DNA of 64,000 nucleotides from Cerrena zonata (Eukaryota > Basidiomycota > Agaricomycetes > Polyporales > Cerrenaceae), in contig JASBNA010000027.1 in the NCBI GenBank assembly GCA_038087015.1, forward strand, positions 248,001-312,000, read 5' to 3'. Each line of letters opens with the position of its first letter. The first letter of the stretch is position 1. The notes beneath the pieces were generated by a model, which was not told the origin of the DNA, searched no databases, and saw nothing but the letters and a program-made list of their open reading frames with translations. The translations under genes were made by a program, and so were the position numbers. This document shows positions 48,149 through 58,220 of the stretch, one piece after another.

Positions 48149-50914
48149 TTAGGTTCTCAAAGCTTCTTCATAAGAAGGTGGAGGACCAGTGTATTCAAGA
48201 GAACCCTTTTCATTATAAATGGCAGCGTCATCAGAAACATCAACACCATGTTCCAAAGCTTTATTCTTTTCAATTTCAGACAAACCCATTTCATCTCTTG
48301 CGATCCAAATATGAGGTTCTTCATCATTGACAGCAGGATCTTCATAAGCAGTTCTTAAAAATTCTGGATTATATTCGATATAATTAAAGTAAGCATCAGG
48401 CATCAATCCTCTAACACGGTCGAATGAATCAGTTCTTGGGCTAAAGAATCTAGTCAAGATAGAAGCTGGATTCTTACTAGAGCCATTAGATCTAGTATGA
48501 GGTTGTTCAGCAACTGGTGATTTTTCATCATCAACGTTAGCCCTGTCAGATTTATTAATGAGTTGACCAGTAGAAGAAGATGGATTGGTAGCAGCATCTT
48601 GTTTAGCGGATTCATCAGAACCAATAACGGTATTAGCATTATGAGCATCATCAGAAGGACCACGTTTAATTTCTGGTAAGACTTGATCATGTTGAGTACC
48701 AGTTAAACCTAATTGGTTACCACCATGCCAGTAATTTTCACCTTCAGATTTAATTTCTTTAAGACCTTGATCATGCATTGGATATTGGAAAGTGTGATCA
48801 CCAGCAGAGTATTTAAGAGCAGAAATTGGAACAGCGTCAATAACTGGTAAGAAAATTCTCTTGAAATAGATATGGCAAATAGCGGTAGCGACAATAACCA
48901 CAGCTTCTAAAGCAACACAAGCCCAATTTTTGGTGAAAACAAACATGGCAACAAGAACAATTTCTGACAAGTATAAACCAACAAATAATTGGAATAAAGC
49001 AGAAGCGTAATTTCTACCACGAGCATCGGTAAGGTTAGGACGCATGACATAAACCAAAGTGTATAAGAAGGCAGCGAAAAGGAAAAGGAAGGTAATGGTG
49101 GAAAACCCTAAAATCAAAGGAACCAAGAAAGCATAAGCTAAAGCAATAACACAAATAAGTTGCATATTTGGATACAAGACAGAAAAGAAAGGTTGACCCA
49201 AGGTAGTATAACGGTTCCATTTAGCTCTAGGAGTACCATCCAAGATTCTACCCAAGAATTGAGCCAAAATCAAAGCAACCAATTGGAATAATAAGGCAGC
49301 AGCGGTGGTTAAACCAAAGAAACAGAGGTAGGCCAAGTAGAAATTACCAGAGGTTGGTAATTTTTGGGCCAATAAGGGAAGAACGGTACTTGGATCTTCA
49401 ACGATGCTTGGAACAGCACCCATAGCAGAAGAACAAAGGGCCATGACAAGGAAGGATTGAACAACTTGGAAAGCAAAGAACCAAGATTGACAATATCTTT
49501 CAACTTCTTGAACAGTGATACAACCGGCAACTTTACCCATTTTTTTAATAAAGGGAGGAATCAAAGACATTAAAATGGCCAAGGCAACAACTGGGAGTAA
49601 ACCTTTAATAAGACCCAAAAGAACCGAAGGTAAATTATTAATAAAGCTCAACCAAGGAGCTTGAGAAATCAAGTTATCAATATTAGAAATGGCACCAACC
49701 ACTGCAACTGGGATAGACCAAAAGATAATCATCAAGGTTAAAACGGTGGAGGCGATAGCTTTTTTAGCTCTTCTTTTATTTGGGGTTAAAGCCAAATTAG
49801 GCCAAATAACATCAGCAGGAGCCAAACCAGAGTATCTACCACATTTTTTGAATTCATCATTGTAAGGAACAGCTTGATAAGCTTTTTGTAATTCCAATTG
49901 AGTTGGGAATTCGATAAAGACCGAAGGAATTTGAGTGTTTGAGTTATGTTCCAATTGACGTTTTTTGATATCTTTATTTAATTCACCCAATTTTTCGGGA
50001 CAATAATCCAAAGTATCGACTTTTTCACCAATCAAGAATTTCAATTTATGAGTAGGTCTCTTTTTACCATCCTTCAAGTATTTATTAATATCATCGGCGG
50101 GTTCAGGAAGAGGTTTATTCTTCTTGGAAGCCTTATTTCTCAAGTTGACGGCTTTGGTAATAGTTTTATTCAAGGCGCCTTCGTATTTACCGGACAACTT
50201 ACTTCTTTCCTTAACCAATTCTTGCAATTCTTCATAATCACGAGCATACCAGAGATTAGTGGAGGTTGGGAAATAATTTCTAATTTCGGTTTCACTCAAC
50301 AAGTGAGAAGGAACCTCGGTTAATAACAAGACTCTAGAGGATAACAAAGAGTCATACAAGGGGGTGGATTGCAAAGCATGTCTGAAAGTAACGTAGTAAA
50401 CCAATTCACGGTAAATCAAAAAGATAAAGCAACCAAAGTAAATCCAAGAAAGGAAAACGTGAGCAAAGTATCGGTATTTATTCTTGATATTCCCAAAAGC
50501 CAAGATATCCAATTCAACGTTATGATTGGAATTGGTGGCAGAAAGAGGGAACAAAATAGGCCATAAGATTATACAACCAAGCAATGAAATAAAAGCAAAT
50601 TCAAAAAGAAAACGAGTGAAAAAATAACCATCGGGACCAGCATGTTGAATGATAAAACCTTCTGGTTTACGTAAAATATGAGTTAGCCAGCCAAACAACC
50701 CTTTTGGAGAAGAGTCTGGTCTCAAGTCTCTGGGCAAATACTTAACTTCTGATCTAGGTTCATAAACCCGTCTCTGAGATTTTCTCAAAGCAATGAAAAG
50801 AAGGAAGAAAACTGCAGCAATAACAAAATTTGGAATGGCAGAAGCCAAAAGTTGGGATACTGACCCTTTACCTGACTTACTTGACCCTGAGGATCCTTTA
50901 CTTGATCCAGCCAT
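48149..50914 (-). CDS. RSN1: RSN1-type CSC1/OSCA/TMEM63 family membrane protein
   Basis: The 921-residue protein has a Ser/Gly-rich N-terminus, a first membrane span, and the cytosolic late-exocytosis/RSN1_TM region ('GFIIQHAGPDGYFFTRFL'). The RNA-recognition-like cytosolic loop follows, and then the DUF221 channel core ('YSGLAPADVIWPNLAL', 'ILMSLIPPFIKKMGKVAG', 'ERYCQSWFFAFQVVQSFLV', 'LGRILDGTPRAKWNRYTTLG'). About eleven spans are predicted. The long Ser/Asp-rich cytosolic tail ends 'SLEYTGPPPSYEEALRT', with a PPxY motif that could recruit Rsp5. The family includes hyperosmolality-gated cation channels; yeast Rsn1 affects plasma-membrane Na+ handling. The Rsn1 assignment over Csc1/Phm7 rests on the tail and length. 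Confidence 0.87.
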   Translation of the reverse strand: MAGSSKGSSGSSKSGKGSVSQLLASAIPNFVIAAVFFLLFIALRKSQRRVYEPRSEVKYLPRDLRPDSSPKGLFGWLTHILRKPEGFIIQHAGPDGYFFTRFLFEFAFISLLGCIILWPILFPLSATNSNHNVELDILAFGNIKNKYRYFAHVFLSWIYFGCFIFLIYRELVYYVTFRHALQSTPLYDSLLSSRVLLLTEVPSHLLSETEIRNYFPTSTNLWYARDYEELQELVKERSKLSGKYEGALNKTITKAVNLRNKASKKNKPLPEPADDINKYLKDGKKRPTHKLKFLIGEKVDTLDYCPEKLGELNKDIKKRQLEHNSNTQIPSVFIEFPTQLELQKAYQAVPYNDEFKKCGRYSGLAPADVIWPNLALTPNKRRAKKAIASTVLTLMIIFWSIPVAVVGAISNIDNLISQAPWLSFINNLPSVLLGLIKGLLPVVALAILMSLIPPFIKKMGKVAGCITVQEVERYCQSWFFAFQVVQSFLVMALCSSAMGAVPSIVEDPSTVLPLLAQKLPTSGNFYLAYLCFFGLTTAAALLFQLVALILAQFLGRILDGTPRAKWNRYTTLGQPFFSVLYPNMQLICVIALAYAFLVPLILGFSTITFLFLFAAFLYTLVYVMRPNLTDARGRNYASALFQLFVGLYLSEIVLVAMFVFTKNWACVALEAVVIVATAICHIYFKRIFLPVIDAVPISALKYSAGDHTFQYPMHDQGLKEIKSEGENYWHGGNQLGLTGTQHDQVLPEIKRGPSDDAHNANTVIGSDESAKQDAATNPSSSTGQLINKSDRANVDDEKSPVAEQPHTRSNGSSKNPASILTRFFSPRTDSFDRVRGLMPDAYFNYIEYNPEFLRTAYEDPAVNDEEPHIWIARDEMGLSEIEKNKALEHGVDVSDDAAIYNEKGSLEYTGPPPSYEEALRT

Positions 50915-51453
50915 ATTAAATTGTAATAAGATGAAAAGGTTAAAACAAGTTCAATTGAACAAAATAAAGGATATTAAACGGTTAATATACCAATTGGCTA
51001 AAATTTCAAGAGATGAAATTGAATGAGGCTAAAAAACAATAACTGTTTGTTTGTTTTCGCACAAAAATGATGATGTAAATTCAAAACAAGCAAGTTAAGC
51101 CCTTGACATATTTCATCTTCTCTCCATCTACATTAACTACAACAATAAGCCCACTGACCCAGTGATCTACTAGTCCCATTACCTCGAATACCCTCCGTAC
51201 AATTTATACAGTTTATAAAGTTAATGCAATTAGCACAAACAGTTTAACGTCAAAGTTGACGAACGGCTGTAGTCATGCGCACCGAAAAACCTAAAATTTC
51301 AGATGTACGGGCCGAGCAAATGAATGCTGGTTGCTATTGAAAATTTCACGTTGAACCAAACACAAGTGCCCAAAGGGGAAGGACGGGCATGTGTAATCTT
51401 ACATATCGAGTCATCATTCTCATCGAATATAATTGATCTATAAAACTATGTAA
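50915..51453. promoter_or_regulatory. RSN1 promoter / RCR 3' flank
   Basis: 539 bp between minus-strand genes. No clear element and no RNA gene; the short plus-strand ORF at the left is chance overlap with the RSN1 5' end. Confidence 0.35.
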
Positions 51454-52080
51454 TCATTGTTTCTTGGGAGGAGTTTTGGACTCGCTAAGGCTGGTGCCCA
51501 GGGTCCCGCTCGATCCTTCAAAGGGTGGAGGTCCTTCTGGTCGGGTGAAAGTACCGGTGGTGTTTGGGGGTCCGCTCGGGCGCCGGTAAATGTCGTCAAT
51601 GGTTGATTCGTTGTATAGATCGGTATGTTCATCAGAAACCACCGGGATGCTGGGACTGATGGGGCCTGCTTGTTGTGCTGGCGGTTGAGGTTCTCGGTGG
51701 TGGGCTGAATCGGGGAACGTTGGGTTATTGGCGTACTCTGATTTTGCATTGGGGTTAGCGTGGAAGTTCCCGTTATTATCGTAGTATCCCATATCGTATT
51801 CGTTTGCCGTGGCAGTATACGTGGGCACGTAGCTTTGGTTATTCACTTGCGGATCATGGTACTGCTGGTGTTGGGATTGAACATAAGAGGGTGGTGTCAT
51901 CCATCTGGTTCCATAAATTGGTTGTGCTCCTCTTTGGCTTCTTTTTTTATTAACCCGAATGGTACCAACCACGATTAATATAATCAAGATAATGAAGATT
52001 GCGAAAAATGCCCATCTGGCGCCTCCGGACCCGGACCAGGTCCCATACCCCCAGTCTCTTTTCTTTAATGGAATATACAT
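51454..52080 (-). CDS. RCR1/RCR2-like membrane protein with PY motif
   Basis: The 208-residue protein has one transmembrane segment ('WAFFAIFIILIILIVVGTI', about residues 23-41). Right after it comes the family signature 'GAQPIYGTRWMTPPSYVQSQ', which includes a PPSY Rsp5-binding motif. The rest is a disordered, Pro/Asn/Tyr-rich cytosolic tail. In S. cerevisiae Rcr1 (ER/plasma membrane) lowers chitin deposition and Congo red sensitivity, and Rcr2 (Ssh5) acts in endosome-to-vacuole sorting of plasma-membrane proteins. The N-terminus is short with no cleaved signal, so topology is N-out/C-in by analogy. Which paralogue it corresponds to is unclear. It is divergent from SPO11, with a CACGTG box (52212-52217) between. 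Confidence 0.85.
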   Translation of the reverse strand: MYIPLKKRDWGYGTWSGSGGARWAFFAIFIILIILIVVGTIRVNKKRSQRGAQPIYGTRWMTPPSYVQSQHQQYHDPQVNNQSYVPTYTATANEYDMGYYDNNGNFHANPNAKSEYANNPTFPDSAHHREPQPPAQQAGPISPSIPVVSDEHTDLYNESTIDDIYRRPSGPPNTTGTFTRPEGPPPFEGSSGTLGTSLSESKTPPKKQ

Positions 52081-52359
52081 TGTTGGAGTAATAAGTGGTA
52101 TTACAAATTATCTTTGATCATTTCCTTAGATGGGCTTTATCAGCATCAGCTTTTTTTGTCGTCTGCTAAAATTAGCGGTGCTCCTGCACACCACTTACTT
52201 GGCAGTGGCGGCACGTGATGTGGTGTCCGGGTCGTTGTTTTTTTTTTTTGGGCGGCTATTCTGGCGGCTATTTGCAACTTTTTAACTTTTAACTTTTAAT
52301 CTTATTATCTTTTAATCTTATATGTTATTCATCTTATATCTACATCTATATCTACATCT
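52081..52359. promoter_or_regulatory. Divergent promoter RCR-like / SPO11
   Basis: Contains CACGTG at 52212-52217, a T-run (about 52238-52249) and CT/TA-rich repeats of ATCTACATCT type (52338-52359) just before the proposed SPO11 ATG. Confidence 0.4.
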
Positions 52360-53478
52360 ATGAAACACCAGCTCCGGTTGAAGGCGCTACTGCAAGAGCT
52401 ACCCTCAAGACAAATCAACCTCGCGGCGTCTCCGATCTAGTACTTATTACCCTTGTCCATCTACTATCACCCACTAACCTCTAGCGCCTCTACAAATGAG
52501 CAGATCCAAGATCTATGGACCCAGGTCAAATTGGCCTTCCAGGATATCTCTTCCCTGGAGATTTGCTTTATTTTGACAATTTTTTCGAAAAAACGTCAAA
52601 AAAAATCGATTTTGCTAAACTGTTTGGCTGCTTGCCCTAAGGAATCAAGAAAGTTCTCTAGCCTTATCAAATTGATCTCTTATTTAGCCCGTAAATTACC
52701 CTCGGGTAAAATCACCACTAAAAGAGATTTCCACTACCAAGACGTAAAACTATTTCAAAATCAAGAGTATTCTAATAGTATCATTGACTTGTTTTCTGCT
52801 TCGTTAAATTTATCTACACAAGATAATTTACTAATTTATTCTTCTCAAAAAGGCTTGTGCTACGGGAATTGCAAATTCTCTCTAAATAATCAATGCTTTG
52901 ATCTAACCTATAGCTCTGCCCCAATCCTTATTCCTCATATCTTATCAAACCATATCCTTACCTTCACTCAACCACCCAATGCCATCATAATCATTGAAAA
53001 AGACGCAGTGTTTAAATCTTTTACCACCTACTTAACTGAATTCTCTCCCTCGTCTAATTTCTTGGTGGTCACTGGTAAAGGCTTCCCGGATAAGTTAACT
53101 AAAAAATTCATCGAGTTATCTTCTGCTAATTTAAACGTCCCAATTCTTACCTTTGTGGATTCTGATGTTTACGGTTTATCCATCTTTAAAAACTACATGT
53201 TTTCCAACTCCTCTTACCTTGAGAATATCATCTTGGCCGGCGTCTTTCTACTTGAATACACCGACGGTTGGTTGAATATTACTTCTTTGGATCTTAGAAG
53301 AATGATTGGCCTAGTTAAATCCACCAGTCTGCAAACCCATCTCCATAAAGAGCTAGCAAAACTCCACCGGGAACTCACCAGAAGCCTACTACTATTGAAA
53401 AAATCAGAAATGAATGTAATTAATCATAATTGCAGCCATTATATCTTTTCAAAATCCTTAGAGTATTTGAAAAAATGA
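52360..53478 (+). CDS. SPO11: SPO11, meiotic double-strand-break transesterase (proposed two exons)
   Basis: The protein has the Spo11/TopVIA 5Y-CAP block 'KITTKRDFHYQDVKLFQNQ', in which the Tyr before Gln-Asp-Val matches the catalytic Tyr135 of S. cerevisiae. It also has a Toprim domain: 'IIIIEKDAVFKS' with the metal Glu, 'VVTGKGFPDKLTKKF' and 'FVDSDVYGLSIFKNY' with the Asp-x-Asp pair. Spo11 makes the breaks that start meiotic recombination. The main frame has no usable ATG. An ATG at 52360 is in the same frame but stops at a TAG (52438-52440). A 45-nt intron 52440-52484 removes the stop, keeps phase and yields 357 residues. Exon 1 would encode 'MKHQLRLKALLQELPSRQIN...'. The core identity is firm; the 5' model is a proposal. 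Confidence 0.88.
52440..52484 (+). other. Proposed SPO11 intron (45 nt)
   Basis: Donor GTACTT (unusual), branch-like CACTAAC at 52472-52478, acceptor CTCTAG. Splicing makes a Tyr codon from TA + C and bypasses the in-frame TAG. The short branch-to-acceptor distance and the donor are atypical compared with the GTATGT introns in this window. Confidence 0.45.
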
Positions 53479-53652
53479 CGCACGGTCACGTGCACGGCCG
53501 ATTTCTGCTGTTCTTTTTTTTTTTTGGGCTACGTTTTTTTTTTTTGTTACACTTTTCCAATTTTCCAATTTTCTATTCGTCTCTCGTTGAACAAATTTCA
53601 ATTTTTCTATCCAGTTTTTCATTCTTCTTCCTTTTCTTTATCAACAGTCAAA

Positions 53653-54510
53653 ATGTCTTACTCCACTCGTCAAATTGGTGCTGCTAACAGCTTGGAATAC
53701 AAGGTTTTCATCGAACAAGATGGTAAACCAGTTTCTCCATTCCACGATATCCCATTATACGCTAATAAAGAAAAAACTATCTTAAATATGATTGTTGAAG
53801 TTCCAAGATGGACTAACGCTAAATTAGAAATTTCTAAAGAAGAAAAATTAAACCCAATCATTCAAGATACTAAAAAAGGTAAATTGAGATTTGTCCGTAA
53901 CTGTTTCCCTCACCATGGTTATATTCATAACTACGGTGCTTTCCCTCAAACTTGGGAAGATCCAAATCAAACTCATCCAGAAACTAAAGCTAAAGGTGAT
54001 AATGATCCTTTGGATGTTTGTGAAATTGGTGAACAAGTTGCCACTGTTGGTCAAATCAAACAAGTTAAAGTCTTGGGTATTATGGCTTTATTAGATGAAG
54101 GTGAAACTGATTGGAAAATTATCGTTATTGACGTTAATGATCCATTGGCTGCCAAATTAAATGACATTGAAGATGTCGAAACTCACTTACCAGGTTTATT
54201 AAGAGCCACTAATGAATGGTTCAGAATTTACAAAATCCCTGATGGTAAACCTGAAAATCAATTCGCTTTCTCTGGTGAATGTAAAAATAAAAAATACGCT
54301 AACGAAATCATTGCTGAAACCAATGAAGCTTGGAACAGATTAATTAAAGGTACCTCTGCTGACTCTAAAGGTATTGAATTAACCAACACCACCTTATCTA
54401 CTTCTGCTACCTTCTCTGAAGATGCCGGTGTTCCTCAAGCTGCTCCTCTCCCAGCTGCTCCAATTGATAAATCCGTTGACAAATGGTTCTTTATCTCTGG
54501 TGCTCATTAA
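53653..54510 (+). CDS. IPP1: IPP1, inorganic pyrophosphatase
   Basis: The 285-residue protein matches family I soluble pyrophosphatase throughout. It shows '[17 protein letters not shown]', '[20 protein letters not shown]', the metal-binding signature '[12 protein letters not shown]', '[20 protein letters not shown]' and '[17 protein letters not shown]'. It hydrolyses PPi to orthophosphate in the cytosol and is essential. The C-terminus 'DKWFFISG' is as in other yeasts. The ATG at 53653 follows CAAA and the frame upstream is a T-rich promoter, so the longer ORF is not real. Codon bias is extreme (no CTG). It is only 174 bp downstream of SPO11, and its promoter contains CACGTG (53487-53492) and long T tracts. 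Confidence 0.99.
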   Translation: MSYSTRQIGAANSLEYKVFIEQDGKPVSPFHDIPLYANKEKTILNMIVEVPRWTNAKLEISKEEKLNPIIQDTKKGKLRFVRNCFPHHGYIHNYGAFPQTWEDPNQTHPETKAKGDNDPLDVCEIGEQVATVGQIKQVKVLGIMALLDEGETDWKIIVIDVNDPLAAKLNDIEDVETHLPGLLRATNEWFRIYKIPDGKPENQFAFSGECKNKKYANEIIAETNEAWNRLIKGTSADSKGIELTNTTLSTSATFSEDAGVPQAAPLPAAPIDKSVDKWFFISGAH

Positions 54511-54847
54511 ACTTATTGTCTATAGTATCAGTAATACACACTTTGAAAGTGAAAGAATGTAGCTATTGCAACCCTAATTCGTAGTGTTTGTTTTGTATTT
54601 GTTTTTTTGTCAATGAGTAAATTTCCACAAATCTTTTTTGCACTACGCGTGTGTGATTCACATTAAAAATTTTCCCTAGTAACCAGTGATGAAGCTAAAA
54701 TTATCATCAATTCCTTCTGACTATTAGTTAAGTGCTGAATCTAAAGATTAGTCACTTATCAACTAGAATAATATAAGCTTCTTTTCGAAAAAAAAAAAAA
54801 AAAGCCTTCTATAAAGACCATGTTAGTTAAACCGCATTAAAAAAATC
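54511..54847. promoter_or_regulatory. RAD57 promoter with MluI box
   Basis: ACGCGT at 54645-54650 lies about 200 bp before the RAD57 ATG, fitting G1/S control of a repair gene. A long A-run (54788-54802) follows. Confidence 0.5.
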
Positions 54848-56362
54848 ATGGATCTACATCAACAAATTCCTACTCATCTGAACTATATTGAAAATAAGTT
54901 TTCAACCTTAAGTTTAGCTTTTGATAGTTATGGAATCACAATATCTGACTTGTTGATTGCATCGGTTAATTCGAACTTGATAAGCATCTCCAAAAAAATT
55001 GGTCGATCGTTAATTGAAATCAATAATTATGTTAAAGTGGTTAAAGAGTTAATAAATGATCAAAATAAACCTACATCAATTGATACACACATCAACGATG
55101 ATATGGTGATACCCAGTGGGATTGGTGGCCTAGATATCCAATTGAATGGTGGTATTCCATTGGGGTATATCACTGAAGTCTTTGGCGCCAGCGGATGTGG
55201 TAAATCGCAATTACTATTTCAATTAGCCATTCAAGCTCAATTGAACGAAAGGAAAAGAAGTATTTATATATCAACTGAATCCATCTTAGAGACGCGCAGG
55301 CTAAACGAAATGATTGCAAACCATCCTAGAGACATTCTGATGGATAATATCGATTATGTTTACTGTGATGATTTAGAAAGTCAAGATCACATCTTGATGA
55401 CCCAATTACCCGTCAAACTATCACAACATCCAAGGGGTACATTCAACGCGATCTTCATCGATAGTATTGGACACCATTTAAGAAGAGAAGACTCAATCAC
55501 TAATGAAAAATACTTACTGGACAGAATCGAAGAACAAGAAGCGTTAATGCAAGATGATGATGTGTTTAAAGAAATTAGTACGAAGAATCATCAGCAATTA
55601 CAGAAATTTTTCAAATCAGATCTTCTATATCAAACTCGAATCAATAAAAGAAAATACCTTATGCTTTTGCAACGCCATTTGATTGAGTTGGCTCAAACTT
55701 ATAACGTGGCTGTTATAATAGCCAATCAGGTAAGTGATCAGCCGGCAAATGAAGATTCCAATATCCAAAATTATTTGGGTAATGATGACCCAATAAACTT
55801 CAACTATCAATTGGGACAGTTTTCCGGTTGGGATAATGAAACAATTTCAAAATTTCAACATAGTTTCAGCAATTCTTCCTCAGAAACTACTGTTGACACT
55901 TTATACTCTGAATTAATGCATTCTTTTAATAAAAGGGCTAAAACTAATCAATCCGATACCTACAATAAACAAGAATCCCTTGTGTCTCAACTACACCATG
56001 TTCAAAATAGAGAAACAAAACGTATAATCCCATCCCTAGGGTATACCTGGGCCAAAAACATTGGATGCAAATTACTACTTCTGAAAAATTATAAACCAAT
56101 CCTCAAAGATAAACTGGAAATTTCGAATGATGTATACCCGGAAGAACCCACCACCGACCCCTTACAGAACGACCACAAGAGAAGTTTCTCCCAACTAGAC
56201 AGCTCCAATAATCCCGTCTCTTCAATTGAAGACTTGATCGATGGCTGGCAAGTTGAACGATACATTAAAGTCGTGCTGAGTCCATTCCTTACCGAAAACC
56301 TTCACAACCAACGTGATTACTCCAAGATCTCGGTATCGCTAGACCAACACGGGTTTCACTGA
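54848..56362 (+). CDS. RAD57: RAD57, RecA-family Rad51 paralogue
   Basis: The 504-residue protein has a small N-terminal helical domain and a RecA core. 'GIGGLDIQLNGGIPLGYITE' precedes Walker A 'GASGCGKSQ' (near residue 115); 'CDDLESQDHILMTQLPV' and Walker B 'AIFIDSIGHHLRRE' follow, then 'VAVIIANQVSDQPAN'. 'SLGYTWAKNIGCKLLL' resembles the conserved Rad57 C-terminal core before an acidic, Ser-rich insert and the end. Rad57 pairs with Rad55 to stabilise Rad51 filaments in homologous recombination. The CTG at 55337 lies where I recall Ser in relatives. Rad55 or Dmc1 are excluded by the motif set and length. It is a few kilobases from SPO11, by chance as far as can be told. Confidence 0.9.
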   Translation: MDLHQQIPTHLNYIENKFSTLSLAFDSYGITISDLLIASVNSNLISISKKIGRSLIEINNYVKVVKELINDQNKPTSIDTHINDDMVIPSGIGGLDIQLNGGIPLGYITEVFGASGCGKSQLLFQLAIQAQLNERKRSIYISTESILETRRLNEMIANHPRDILMDNIDYVYCDDLESQDHILMTQLPVKLSQHPRGTFNAIFIDSIGHHLRREDSITNEKYLLDRIEEQEALMQDDDVFKEISTKNHQQLQKFFKSDLLYQTRINKRKYLMLLQRHLIELAQTYNVAVIIANQVSDQPANEDSNIQNYLGNDDPINFNYQLGQFSGWDNETISKFQHSFSNSSSETTVDTLYSELMHSFNKRAKTNQSDTYNKQESLVSQLHHVQNRETKRIIPSLGYTWAKNIGCKLLLLKNYKPILKDKLEISNDVYPEEPTTDPLQNDHKRSFSQLDSSNNPVSSIEDLIDGWQVERYIKVVLSPFLTENLHNQRDYSKISVSLDQHGFH

Positions 56363-56634
56363 GTAGATGGAGGTTGGAGTCCTTATCAACGTGGGTAGTG
56401 TCAGGGTGCAAACTGGAGATGTCTATTCCCCTTTAACTTTTGAAGACATGAAAAAATGAGAATGAACGGGAAAGCATATCACAAAAAAACGAGGGAGCGT
56501 GAACGAAGTTGAAATTGAAAATGAAAACAGAATAAAGTCATCCAATTTGGTTTCTATCGAGTATTGGCTTTTCTTTCACGTACAACACCGTCGGTTAGAA
56601 ACCTCACAAGTTATTTTATCATCATCATTTCAAT
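56363..56634. promoter_or_regulatory. MAF1 promoter
   Basis: 272 bp, no clear element; the 82-codon ORF spanning the MAF1 start is chance. Confidence 0.4.
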
Positions 56635-58220
56635 ATGAAGGTATGTTTTTGCATTTATGGCTGGTCGAGAAAATCGCATTCTTCGAGGTAGGGGACGCGC
56701 CGAGTCAACGTCGGTGGGCGACCATGAAGATGAGTATCGAGGATTGATATTAACCCCAATGAATATAGTTTATAGATGAAGTTGACATTGAGTTAGTCAA
56801 CCAAGAACTTAATTTCCATTCTACTGATAATAATGTTGTTATAAAAGGAGGTTGTGATTTATTCACCACTAAACCTATTGCTTCTGATCGTAAATTATTT
56901 AAAACTATTGATAAACATTTGAATCAAATTATTGAAGATAATCAGTTATCCCAATCGTTAGGACGTGAACGCCACTATTCGATGGGGAGTAGTGCTTCTC
57001 CTCCAAGTGGACATCTTCAATTTCGTCAACAACTTAATCAATATATGCAACAACAACAACAACAACAACAGCCTTCACAACAGCCTTTACAACAACCAAG
57101 TCCTCGTCAAAGTCCTCAGCAACAATATTCAACCATAAATAATAGAAGAGCTAGTACAAATCTGATTAATGAACAAGGGAACAGCGATTCTTCAAAATTA
57201 TCGGATAGCAATAGTGCCGAAACTTCTTTTGATAATTCTATTGCTGTTGATGAATCACCGTTTGGTCCATTGAAATCTAATTCTACTAGGAAGACGTTTG
57301 CTTATCTTATTGCAATTTTGAACACAACATACCCTGATCACGATTTTTCAAATTTACAACCAACTGAAGAAAATTTTCATCGAATTAACTCTTCAGAGGA
57401 TTTAATCCATCGTTTTAATAATATAATGTTATCTTTAGGTAAAAAAGAAGACTTATTAAATTGGATTTGGGATACTATAAATGTCTATATGGACCTTGTA
57501 CCAACAAAATCTCCAACTTTGGCAGCACATGGTTCAAGAAAAAATAGTTTATCAGCTTCAAGACAAAATAGTATATCAACATCTAGAAAAAATAGTGCTT
57601 CTGCTACTAGAAATACCTCAATGTCTCCTAAAATAACTGAACTTACTTTAAATTCTTCGAATAAAGTAAAACCTGAACTTTTACTTAATGATTCGGATTT
57701 CAAATCTAAAAACAAAGTAAAATCAGAATCTTTGTTTAATGATTCAGATTTCAAATCAAAAAATAAGGATCAAGAAAATAATACCCATCATCATCATCAT
57801 CGTCGTAACAGTAATAACCATAGACCCCAACCGGTTCATTCAAATAGCAATACGTTTGAAGGTTGCCAAGTTTATGAATTCCAACCCTCTGATCAATCCA
57901 TTCTCGAAGATTTAAATTATCCATATCAAACTTTATGGTCCTATTATTGGTTTATCTACAATAAAAAGAAAAAGAGAGTATCATTTCTTTACCTCACCGC
58001 AATTAATAAAATGCATTTTTCAATGATCAACCGAAATAGAGGCCCATCTTTCAGCAGACAAGAGAGAGAAAAATATGGCTCTAATCTTAATGAAGATGAG
58101 GATACAGATGTGCATTTTGAGGAGGAAGACGATATTTACGTAGATGATTACGACGATGACGTTATAATAGATGATGACGAAGAAATGGATAAAGACGTGG
58201 TTGGTGATATCGAAATCTAA
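56635..58220 (+). CDS. MAF1: MAF1, repressor of RNA polymerase III (two exons)
   Basis: Exon 1 (56635-56640) encodes only Met-Lys; exon 2 is 56769-58220. The product is 485 residues. It begins 'MKFIDEVDIELVNQELNF', matching the Maf1 A box, and continues 'CDLFTTKPIASDRKLFKTID'. The B/C boxes are 'FAYLIAILNTTYPDHDFSNL' and 'YPYQTLWSYYWFIYNKKKKR'. The intron after the second codon is at the same place as in S. cerevisiae MAF1. Between the boxes is a long Gln/Ser/Asn/His-rich insert with many RxxS sites, the type used by PKA/Sch9/TORC1 to inactivate Maf1. Maf1 represses pol III on starvation. The acidic C-terminal tail is typical. Confidence 0.97.
56641..56768 (+). other. MAF1 intron (128 nt)
   Basis: GTATGT donor, TATTAAC branch-like site near 56748-56754, ATATAG acceptor. 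Splicing gives Met-Lys-Phe-Ile-Asp-Glu, the conserved Maf1 start. Confidence 0.95.

Noticed and set aside
51438..51749. 103-codon minus-strand ORF within the RCR-like gene
   Set aside because: Out-of-frame shadow of the RCR coding sequence.
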